This document shows positions 1-5,033 of a DNA stretch of 6,195 bases, one piece after another. The stretch spans positions 4,563-10,757 of the forward strand of contig JAUNQM010000058.1 of assembly GCA_030536165.1 (NCBI GenBank), read 5' to 3'. The notes beneath the pieces are model-generated. The model saw only the letters and a list, made by a program, of their open reading frames with translations. It was not told the origin of the DNA and ran no database searches. This stretch comes from Prevotellaceae bacterium. GTDB taxonomy: Bacteria > Bacteroidota > Bacteroidia > Bacteroidales > Bacteroidaceae. The position numbers and the translations under genes were made by a program. The first letter of the stretch is position 1, and each line of letters begins with the position of its first letter.

Positions 1-530
1 CCATCGACGTGTTCCAACGCGGAGTATCAACAATCGACGAAAAGACAAGCCCTTCACTTGCCTCAGACTTCTACGCACTGCTTGGGGACCTGTATTATCA
101 GGAAGGCATGAAACGTGAGGCATACTGCGCCTACGATTCTTGTCTGCAATGGCAGGAGGATAACATAGGCTGCCTCAACAACTATGCCTACTATCTCAGC
201 ATCGAAGACAAAGACCTCGACCGTGCAGAGAAGATGAGTTATAAGACCATAAAGAAGGACAAGGAAAACTCTACCTACATCGACACCTACGCATGGATAT
301 TGTTCAAGCAAAAGAGATATTCCGAGGCTCGCATTTACATTGACAAAGCCATCGAGCATCTCGATTCAATAAGTTCGACCACCGAAATCTACGACCATGC
401 CGGCGACATCTATTATTATAATGGAGAAACCGATAAGGCGGTCGAGTTCTGGAACAAGGCTCTGCAACTCCAACCTGACGATAAACTACTGCAAAAGAAG
501 ATAAGGAAAAGGAAATATTTTAAGTTGTAA
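1..530 (+). CDS. TPR-repeat protein, 3' part only
   Basis: The reading frame is open to the left edge (first complete codon at base 3) and ends with TAA at 528-530. The GTG at base 9 is in frame but is probably internal, because ATC GAC precede it without a stop. About 175 residues are visible. They form four helix-turn-helix units of the tetratricopeptide type, each beginning near words such as FYALLGDLYY, NYAYYLS, DTYAWILF and DHAGDIYYYNG and closing with an A-rich second helix such as AVEFWNKALQLQPDD. TPR arrays are protein-binding scaffolds, and no catalytic motif is seen. The C terminus is Lys-rich (KKIRKRKYFKL). As I recall, a TPR protein commonly precedes the DUF4292 lipoprotein gene in Bacteroidales, so a shared envelope role is an inference. 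The N-terminal part and any signal peptide are outside the window. Confidence 0.85.
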   Translation, partial: IDVFQRGVSTIDEKTSPSLASDFYALLGDLYYQEGMKREAYCAYDSCLQWQEDNIGCLNNYAYYLSIEDKDLDRAEKMSYKTIKKDKENSTYIDTYAWILFKQKRYSEARIYIDKAIEHLDSISSTTEIYDHAGDIYYYNGETDKAVEFWNKALQLQPDDKLLQKKIRKRKYFKL

Positions 531-546
531 GTTGTAAATTTTCCTT

Positions 547-601
547 TCGAAACATCGAATTATCGAAATCTCGAAAAAAACCGCATAACCACAAAAACCG
601 C
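547..601 (+). repeat. Octamer tract between TPR and DUF4292 genes
   Basis: The 71-base gap between the TPR stop and the lipoprotein ATG contains TCGAA starting at 547, 555, 563 and 571, an exact 8-base period. CCGC/CCAC words follow at 581, 589 and 598, and the last one abuts the ATG at 602. The same design recurs at 1475-1514. Just upstream, AAGTTGT is repeated in tandem across the stop codon (522-535). The tract is A-rich and lacks a Shine-Dalgarno sequence. It may be a repeat family or an unstructured translation-initiation region; the sequence alone does not decide. Confidence 0.7.
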
Positions 602-1474
602 ATGAGACACATATATAATATAATAGCACTTCTCTTTATCGCTTGCGTGATTACTGGCTGCAAGTCGTCGCAATCGACTGTAAGCACCACGCAAGCCATA
701 AAGGAGACATCGGCAGCAGAGGACATCAGTTTCCTCCGCAAAGTGTCAGACAACTATCAGTATGCACAGAACATCACCACCAAAGTGAAGTTCTCGGCAA
801 GCATGAACGGAGAAAGCGTATCGCTCAGCGGAAGTCTGAAGATGCGCCGCGACGACGTGATACAAGTCAGCCTCATGGCATTGGGATTCATCGAGGCAGC
901 ACGCTTTGAGTTCACGCCAGAGTACGCACTTTTCATCGACAGACTGCACAAGACGTGCGTCAGGGAGAAATACGAAGACATAAAGTTCTTAAAAGATAAT
1001 GGTTTGAACTTCTACTCCTTCCAAGCATTGTTCTGGGACGAACTTTTCTGCCCTGGAAAGAATACTATCGGCGAAGGCGACCTAACCCTATTTAGTGTAG
1101 ATAGGCTATCGGACAAGGCTGATATAACTCTTAAAAAGGAGGCAAAGCCAGACACCGATATTATGAATGCCACTTCATTTAAGTGGACTTCAGACAGCAA
1201 GACGTCAAAGATAACACAAGCCAACGTCAATTATGCCAATGGCAAGGATAAGGCGTCGCTTTCATGGGGCTACAGCAACTTCAAGACATTCTCGCGCAAA
1301 CCTTTCCCAATGACGCAGAACATCAAAATCGAAACACCAAACGTTAAGGTTAATGCCACAGTCACATTTGGCAATCTCGACAACAACAGCGACTGGAACA
1401 ACCGTACCGCCCTATCCGACAAATACAAGAAAGTGTCTATCGAGAGCCTTTTCTCGCAATTGGCAAAACAATAA
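602..1474 (+). CDS. DUF4292 family lipoprotein
   Basis: This 290-residue protein begins with a lipoprotein signal: Arg2-His3, a hydrophobic stretch at about residues 4-18, and the lipobox ITGC with the acylated cysteine at position 20. After Cys20 comes a Ser/Thr/Gln-rich linker (KSSQSTVSTTQ). The rest, from about residue 45, matches the Bacteroidetes DUF4292 family: a beta-rich body with an early MNGESVSLSGSLKMRRDD region and the phrase SLMALGFIEAARFEFTPEY. Remote similarity of this family to LolA/LolB-like lipoprotein carriers has been suggested, so an envelope lipid or lipoprotein-handling role is possible but unproven. No acidic residues follow Cys20, so a Bacteroidetes surface-export signal is not evident and a periplasm-facing location is more likely. 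The ATG at 602 is chosen because it gives the intact signal sequence. In relatives, as I recall, an EnvC-like peptidoglycan hydrolase activator often follows; here a NUDIX gene follows instead. Confidence 0.85.
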   Translation: MRHIYNIIALLFIACVITGCKSSQSTVSTTQAIKETSAAEDISFLRKVSDNYQYAQNITTKVKFSASMNGESVSLSGSLKMRRDDVIQVSLMALGFIEAARFEFTPEYALFIDRLHKTCVREKYEDIKFLKDNGLNFYSFQALFWDELFCPGKNTIGEGDLTLFSVDRLSDKADITLKKEAKPDTDIMNATSFKWTSDSKTSKITQANVNYANGKDKASLSWGYSNFKTFSRKPFPMTQNIKIETPNVKVNATVTFGNLDNNSDWNNRTALSDKYKKVSIESLFSQLAKQ

Positions 1475-1514
1475 TCGAAAAATCGAAATATCGAACCAAC
1501 CGCAAAACCGCAAA
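1475..1514 (+). repeat. Octamer tract between DUF4292 and NUDIX genes
   Basis: This 40-base gap starts directly after the TAA of the lipoprotein gene and is almost entirely 8-base periodic. TCGAA starts at 1475, 1483 and 1491, then CCGCAAAA starts at 1500 and 1508, ending at the ATG at 1515. It is the same two-part arrangement as at 547-601, in front of an unrelated gene. Confidence 0.7.
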
Positions 1515-2084
1515 ATGATAATCGAAAATCCTATAAATGAAGATGGCAAATGGAAAGTTCTAAAGAGCGAGTATATTTCCAAGCGTCCGTGGCTGACTGC
1601 ACGCAAAGATTGTGTTGAACTCCCCGATGGAAGACAAAACCCTGAATACTGGGTGCTTGAATATCCTGATTGGGTCAACGTGATTGCAATCACCGACGAC
1701 GGACACTTCGTCATGGAACGCCAGTACCGTCATGCGTTAGGCAACACCTGCTATGAGTTGCCTTGCGGAGTGATGGAAAAAGGCGAGACCCCACTTGAGG
1801 CTGCACAGAGAGAGCTACAAGAGGAAACAGGATATGCAGGTGGAGAATGGGATTTACTTATGTCGATGTCGCCTAATCCTGGTTCACAGACTAACATGTC
1901 GCACAGTTTTATTGCCAAAGGCGTGAAGAAAGTATCGGGTCAAAAACTCGACGAGACAGAAGACCTTTCCGTGCATCTCCTCACACTCGACGAGGTGCGT
2001 ACTCTCTTGAAGAACCGTCAGATTATTCAAGCTCTCATGCTTGCTCCATTGTGGAGATATTTCGCAGAAAATAATTTACTGTAA
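1515..2084 (+). CDS. NUDIX hydrolase, ADP-ribose pyrophosphatase type
   Basis: A 189-residue cytoplasmic NUDIX hydrolase. These enzymes cleave nucleoside diphosphates linked to another moiety, and the ADP-ribose subgroup gives AMP plus ribose 5-phosphate. The NUDIX box (GX5EX7REUXEEXGU) spans residues 85-107 and is complete: Gly85, Glu91, Arg99-Glu100-Leu101, Glu103-Glu104, Gly106. The Glu residues are the metal ligands and catalytic positions. Upstream, ERQYRH (68-73) and YELPCG (80-85) are typical of ADP-ribose and sugar-nucleotide pyrophosphatases; the substrate is inferred, not shown. The open frame extends upstream to 1353, but that part reads the lipoprotein gene out of frame and is low in family-like sequence. 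ATG 1515 gives the normal family length and follows the octamer tract. The M64 gene begins 5 bases after the stop. Confidence 0.92.
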   Translation: MIIENPINEDGKWKVLKSEYISKRPWLTARKDCVELPDGRQNPEYWVLEYPDWVNVIAITDDGHFVMERQYRHALGNTCYELPCGVMEKGETPLEAAQRELQEETGYAGGEWDLLMSMSPNPGSQTNMSHSFIAKGVKKVSGQKLDETEDLSVHLLTLDEVRTLLKNRQIIQALMLAPLWRYFAENNLL

Positions 2085-2089
2085 AGCAG

Positions 2090-3328
2090 ATGAAACGCTT
2101 CTTCCTCCTTGCCGCCTATATGGCTTTTGCTGTATGCTGCCATGCCGTTGACTTCGACACTTTCTTTGAAGACAACACACTTCGCATCGATTATATCTTT
2201 AGTGGCGACCATGACAAGCAGTCGATTTCATTAAGCCGACTCTGCAAAAAAAGCGTATGGGCAGGACGACGGGCACACCTCGATGAGGAATACCTCAAAG
2301 GCGACGGTCAACTATACGTCTATGACCACGCTACGCAACAACTCATCTACGTCCACAACTTCTCATCTCTCTTCAGTGAATGGCTCATGACAGATGAGGC
2401 ACAGCATACGTCGAAAGCGTTTGCTACATCATACAACATTCCTTTCCCAAAGCGCACAATCGACGTGAAGATTCGTCTGCTCGACCACCACGCAAAGCCT
2501 CTCACCGAACTTTCAATCATGGTAGATCCTACCGATATCCTCATCCGACGCATCGGTGAAAACGGCATACCTTATAAATATCTGCTAAAGAACGGCAGCC
2601 CAAGCGACTGCATCGACCTTGCCATTGTGGCTGAAGGATACACCGACAAAGAGATGGATAAGTTCTATCGCGACTGCGACAATGCCGTAGAAGCCTTATT
2701 TACCAACGAGCCTTTCACACAACTGAAAGGCAAGTTCAACATTGTGGCTGTTGCGCCGACATCAATGGACAGCGGGCCATCTGTGCCTCACGACAGCATC
2801 TGGACCGTCACAGCCCTCGGTAGCCACTTCGACACATTCTATTCCGACCGCTACCTTACCATCCCCGACGACCATAAACTCCACGACATACTGAGCAACG
2901 TACCGTTTGAGCACATTATCACACTTGTCAACACTCCTGTGTATGGTGGTGGAGGCATCTTCAACCAATGGCTCACGTTTTCGTCAGACAACAAGAAGTC
3001 TGCAAAGGTCTTTGTCCATGAATTCGGGCATGCATACGCAGGTCTTGGCGATGAATACGACACCGAGGAATACATAGAAGAACGCTACCCTGCCGACGCA
3101 GAGCCGTGGGAGCCGAACCTAACAACCATGAAAGATTTCGCAAAGAAATGGGAAGACATGGTTGGCAAGGACGGCGTGGGCGTGTTTGAAGGTGCTGGAT
3201 ACATGAAGAAAGGCTGCTACCGCCCAGTCGATGTCTGCCTGATGCGCATGGTACGTCCTACCGACAACTTCTGCCCAGTATGCATACGAGCCATCCTCGG
3301 CATCACTGATTTCTATACATCCAAATAA
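2090..3328 (+). CDS. Secreted M64 family zinc metallopeptidase
   Basis: A 412-residue peptidase of MEROPS family M64, whose founder is an IgA-cleaving enzyme of a gut clostridium; the Bacteroides members have no firmly known substrate. The N terminus is a Sec signal peptide (MKRFF, hydrophobic to about residue 16, probable cleavage after CHA at 17-19). An N-terminal beta-rich domain covers about residues 20-165. The catalytic domain starts near SPSDCIDLAIVAEGYT. The zinc motif HEFGH lies at residues 310-314 (His310, Glu311, His314) and is followed by AGLGDEY (317-323), where Asp321 is the likely third ligand. The upstream YGGGGIFN and downstream EPNLTT and FCPVC (Cys395, Cys398) are also family hallmarks. 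Cys376 and Cys383 could form disulfides. Length is normal and no key residue is missing. IgA cleavage should not be assumed. It probably shares a transcript with the NUDIX gene. Confidence 0.93.
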   Translation: MKRFFLLAAYMAFAVCCHAVDFDTFFEDNTLRIDYIFSGDHDKQSISLSRLCKKSVWAGRRAHLDEEYLKGDGQLYVYDHATQQLIYVHNFSSLFSEWLMTDEAQHTSKAFATSYNIPFPKRTIDVKIRLLDHHAKPLTELSIMVDPTDILIRRIGENGIPYKYLLKNGSPSDCIDLAIVAEGYTDKEMDKFYRDCDNAVEALFTNEPFTQLKGKFNIVAVAPTSMDSGPSVPHDSIWTVTALGSHFDTFYSDRYLTIPDDHKLHDILSNVPFEHIITLVNTPVYGGGGIFNQWLTFSSDNKKSAKVFVHEFGHAYAGLGDEYDTEEYIEERYPADAEPWEPNLTTMKDFAKKWEDMVGKDGVGVFEGAGYMKKGCYRPVDVCLMRMVRPTDNFCPVCIRAILGITDFYTSK

Positions 3329-3363
3329 CACTTCTGCAACATTTATTTTTTCAAGTGATAATA

Positions 3364-3393
3364 TTTGCGAAAAAGCAAGACTTTTTTCGCAAA
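3364..3393 (+). terminator. Terminator-like hairpin after M64 gene
   Basis: TTTGCGAAAAAG (3364-3375) can pair with the segment at 3381-3393 across a 5-base loop; one extra T makes a bulge. It lies 35 bases after the M64 stop. The T-run (3382-3387) sits inside the 3' arm, not after the stem, so this is not a textbook rho-independent terminator. Position and strength still make it the best candidate for ending the plus-strand operon. Confidence 0.4.
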
Positions 3394-3459
3394 AAGGCTC
3401 ATGTTTGCATGCCGCGCATAGTAATAAGGTAATTGCGGCAATCAATCATCAATAAAACA

Positions 3460-3558
3460 AGGCCTCCACACCTCAGGTGTGACCTGCGTAACACCTAAGG
3501 AGTGACCACCCCTAACACCTAAGGTGTGAAAAACGTGACACCTTAGGTGTGGAGGCCT
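3460..3558. repeat. Four-palindrome array closed by 21-bp inverted repeat
   Basis: Four copies of a 15-bp palindrome related to CACACCTNAGGTGTG are centred at 3474, 3497, 3521 and 3544, so the spacing is 23, 24 and 23. Copies 1 and 3 have intact inner arms, copy 2 has one changed base (GGAGTG), and copy 4 begins with G. The linkers are 8, 9 and 8 bases and unrelated. The outer copies are extended into an inverted repeat, 3460-3480 against 3538-3558, 21 bp with one mismatch, ending in AGGCCT at both edges. The whole can fold as one nested hairpin, copy 1 with 4 and copy 2 with 3. It lies between convergent genes. It may be a REP-like interspersed element, a bidirectional terminator, or a cluster of protein-binding sites. 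Confidence 0.8.
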
Positions 3559-3625
3559 AAAAAACGCAATGAGCACTGCTGTGACAAATTTTATATAGAA
3601 TCGATAAAAAATATAGAGGCTATCC

Positions 3626-3656
3626 GAAAAAATCCCACCAAAAGCAGGACTTTTTC
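3626..3656. other. Second hairpin with AAAAGCAGGACTTTTT word
   Basis: GAAAAAATCC (3626-3635) and GGACTTTTTC (3647-3656) are inverted copies with one mismatch and an 11-base loop. The 3' part overlaps AAAAGCAGGACTTTTT (3640-3655), which differs by one base from AAAAGCAAGACTTTTT at 3371-3386 in the hairpin after the M64 gene. The two hairpins therefore look like copies of one short element or two terminators of one type, flanking the palindrome array. Confidence 0.45.
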
Positions 3657-3668
3657 TTCATTTGTGCT

Positions 3669-3702
3669 CATACGCGCACGTACGCCCGCGCGCACACGCG
3701 TA
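3669..3702. other. Alternating pyrimidine-purine tract, Z-DNA candidate
   Basis: For 34 bases pyrimidine and purine alternate strictly (CATACGCGCACG, then through CGCGCGCACACGCGTA), with a single out-of-phase base, C3686. Most steps are CG, CA or TA. The tract stands out as a GC-rich island in an AT-rich gene-free stretch and is followed at once by TAATATAATA. Such sequences can adopt Z-DNA under negative supercoiling, which would be expected between convergent genes only if other transcription units contribute; that is an inference. Confidence 0.6.
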
Positions 3703-3722
3703 ATATAATAAGGTGTAGGGTC

Positions 3723-3794
3723 ATGTACAATTTACCATTTCTTGCGCTCCGTAGGTGCTCAGGCGAGCAAGCTCGGAGTCCAATGTACAATTTA
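3723..3794. repeat. Direct repeats ATGTACAATTTA flanking a stem-loop
   Basis: ATGTACAATTTA occurs at 3723-3734 and again at 3783-3794, 60 bases apart. Between them is a stem-loop: CTCCG (3747-3751) pairs with CGGAG (3774-3778), and inside TGCTC (3756-3760) pairs with GAGCA (3765-3769) around a 4-base loop. The arrangement resembles a small interspersed element with flanking duplications. It is too short to encode anything. Confidence 0.55.
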
Positions 3795-3853
3795 AGGCTC
3801 AGTGGAAATTCCCGTAAACCTATAATGAATGATTTTGTGGCGTAGATAAAATG

Positions 3854-3890
3854 AAAAATCCTCAATAGAACCGAAGTTACTATCGAGGAT
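3854..3890 (-). terminator. Rho-independent terminator of tRNA-Phe
   Basis: On the minus strand ATCCTCGATAG (complement of 3880-3890) pairs with CTATTGAGGAT (complement of 3858-3868), 11 pairs including one G-U, around an 11-base loop. A run of five T follows directly (complement of 3854-3858, the first T being the last stem base). It begins 20 bases after the tRNA 3' end, which fits a short monocistronic tRNA transcript. Confidence 0.85.
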
Positions 3891-3909
3891 CAATGAAAGG
3901 AGGAAAAAG

Positions 3910-3982
3910 TGGTACCACCAGGAATCGAACCGGGGACACAAGGATTTTCAGTCCTTTGCTCTACCAACTGAGCTATGGCACC
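3910..3982 (-). tRNA. tRNA-Phe (GAA anticodon)
   Basis: A 73-base cloverleaf on the minus strand. The acceptor stem GGTGCCA/TGGTACC has one G-U pair and the discriminator is A. The D arm is GCTC-AGTTGGTA-GAGC. The anticodon arm is AAGGA-CTGAAAA-TCCTT with anticodon GAA, so phenylalanine. The T arm is CCCGG-TTCGATT-CCTGG. The CCA end is not encoded: the bases after the discriminator read CTT. The middle pair of the T stem is a C-U mismatch (complement of 3922-3938 region), unusual but compatible with a working tRNA. It has its own promoter (4022-4052) and terminator (3854-3890), although transcription from ribH could also run into it. Confidence 0.95.
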
Positions 3983-4021
3983 ATTTGTTTTTCTTTTTTT
4001 GCTTTTCTCTCAAAGCGGATG

Positions 4022-4052
4022 CAAAGGTAACAATTTATTCCGAAACTGCAAT
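4022..4052 (-). promoter_or_regulatory. Promoter of tRNA-Phe
   Basis: On the minus strand, ATTG (complement of 4049-4052), then 19 bases, then TACCTTTG (complement of 4022-4029). This matches the Bacteroidetes primary-sigma consensus TTTG-N19-21-TAnnTTTG with one mismatch in the upstream box. Transcription should start near 4015, about 33 bases before the mature tRNA. It lies in the gap after the ribH stop, so the tRNA does not depend on ribH transcription. Confidence 0.75.
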
Positions 4053-4097
4053 GTTTTGCCGTGGATTAAGCTGTTATTTTTTGTTTTTTTAACAATA

Positions 4098-4574
4098 TTA
4101 GAACTTAACCATCTTGATTGCGGTGATTGCACATTCGTCGCCCTTATTGCCGAGTGCGCCTCCGCTGCGGGCTTTTGCCTGCTCCATGTTCTCGGTTGTG
4201 AGCAGTCCGAAGATGACTGGTATGTTGCTAGTTGCGTTGATTTGAGCGATACCTGCCGATACGCCTTGACAGATGTAGTCGAAGTGTGGTGTTTCGCCGC
4301 GCACTACGCATCCGATGACTATGATTGCGTCGAGTTCATCGCGCAGCGCCATCTGGTGTGCGCCATAGACGAGTTCAAAGCTTCCAGGAACTGACTTTAC
4401 GCGAATATTTTCCTCAAGAGCACCGTTCTTGAGCAGTGTGTTTACGCATCCGTCGAGCATCGCGCTGGTAATTTCTGCATTCCATTCGCTGACAACTATG
4501 CCGAAGCACATCTTGCCCGCGTTAGGTATTTCGTCGGGATTGTAGTCGGAAAGATTGTGGAAAAGTGTTGCCAT
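4098..4574 (-). CDS. ribH: 6,7-dimethyl-8-ribityllumazine synthase
   Basis: This 158-residue enzyme condenses 5-amino-6-ribitylamino-uracil with 3,4-dihydroxy-2-butanone 4-phosphate to give lumazine, the next-to-last step of riboflavin synthesis, in the cytoplasm; family members form pentamers or 60-mer shells. Visible hallmarks in order: VSEWN (28-32, pyrimidine site), VPGSFELV (62-69), GCVVRGETPHFDYI (88-101) with the likely proton-transfer His97, then the phosphate-site region with Arg136 and GNKG (142-145). Length is normal. The start at 4574 gives the expected N terminus and is preceded by ACAA, not by a Shine-Dalgarno sequence. No FMN riboswitch conserved segments are recognisable in front of it. 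A 459-base gap separates it from the upstream TPR gene, whose terminator is strong, so ribH probably has its own promoter, which I could not identify. No clear terminator follows it. Confidence 0.97.
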   Translation of the reverse strand: MATLFHNLSDYNPDEIPNAGKMCFGIVVSEWNAEITSAMLDGCVNTLLKNGALEENIRVKSVPGSFELVYGAHQMALRDELDAIIVIGCVVRGETPHFDYICQGVSAGIAQINATSNIPVIFGLLTTENMEQAKARSGGALGNKGDECAITAIKMVKF

Positions 4575-4948
4575 TTGTATAAATTTCTATTCTTTCAAGT
4601 CCATGCGTCTGTACTCTGATCTCACGCAGAGAAATTCTGACCTTTTAGGTCTGCATCTTAATGCTTGTTCAAGTCTAAATAAGTTTATCCTTGTCCCATC
4701 ATTAAAATGCAACATCTTCGATGTTTTGGAATTTTAGCAGAGGCGCAAAGGAGCGCAGAGTTTTTCGTTTAGACGAGCCTTAGCGTTCTCTGTTTCTTTG
4801 CGATGCAGCTTGAAAGTTCTGGAAAGAACTTATATCAGGTTTGGAGAATTACAACGAATGCTTGCATTCGGTGTGATTTTACAAAAATGATATAAAGGCA
4901 TAGCCTTTGAGCTGCACTCTGCGTGAAATGATACTGGTAAACTTGTAC
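4575..4948 (-). other. Hairpin-rich leader region upstream of ribH
   Basis: No protein gene is convincing here. The stretch contains a series of short perfect stem-loops: GACCT/AGGTC (4639-4651), AACATC/GATGTT (4711-4725), CGCAAAG/CTTTGCG enclosing CAGAG/CTCTG (4744-4802), AAGTTCT/AGAACTT (4814-4831), CGAATGC/GCATTCG (4855-4870) and AAAGGC/GCCTTT (4894-4908). CACGCAGAG at 4623-4631 is mirrored by CTCTGCGTG at 4917-4925, bracketing most of it. The CGCAAAG and CGCAGAG words resemble a widespread bacterial intergenic repeat style. It could be a long structured 5' leader of ribH or a cluster of decayed repeats. Confidence 0.45.
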
Positions 4949-5021
4949 AAAAAATTACGCTGACATTGATACTGCGGCAACTTGTAGAACCGTCGCCGAT
5001 AGTCAGTTTCAATGTCAGCGT
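4949..5021 (-). terminator. Strong terminator of the membrane TPR gene
   Basis: ACGCTGACATTGA (4957-4969) and its exact inverted copy (5009-5021) form a 13-bp stem, extended past one mismatch by ACTG/CAGT (4971-4974 with 5004-5007), with CGGC/GCCG (4975-4978, 4995-4998) inside. Read on the minus strand, the hairpin starts 12 bases after the TPR stop and is followed by AA and six T (4949-4954), the form of a rho-independent terminator. It separates the TPR gene from ribH. Confidence 0.8.
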
Positions 5022-5033
5022 CTGTGAGTTTGT

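Noticed and set aside
1353..1514. Upstream extension of the NUDIX reading frame
   Set aside because: It overlaps the lipoprotein gene out of frame and runs through the octamer spacer; the Met at 1515 gives the normal family length.
3460..3558. CRISPR array
   Set aside because: The repeats are 15 bases with 8-9 base linkers, far too short for CRISPR repeats and spacers, and no cas gene is present.
3668..3865. 65-codon minus-strand ORF
   Set aside because: It consists of the direct-repeat stem-loop and the alternating tract read as codons, with no family-like sequence.
4078..4097. ribH terminator in the T-rich stretch after its stop
   Set aside because: Only a 5-bp TGTTA/TAACA pairing with a long A-rich loop is possible, with no T-run after it on the minus strand.
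3975..4394. 139-codon plus-strand open frame
   Set aside because: It overlaps the 3' end of the tRNA-Phe gene and runs antisense through ribH, whose protein motifs are unambiguous; no family-like sequence is seen.
4670..4677. ribH promoter at TAGACTTG (minus strand)
   Set aside because: It has one mismatch to TAnnTTTG and no acceptable TTTG-like box 19-21 bases upstream, so the support is too weak.
4575..4740. FMN riboswitch in front of ribH
   Set aside because: None of the conserved FMN-aptamer segments could be recognised on the minus strand, although other hairpins are present.
4830..5012. 60-codon minus-strand ORF beginning MKLTIGDGST
   Set aside because: Its first part is the terminator hairpin arm and loop; no start signal or domain is visible, so it is treated as chance.
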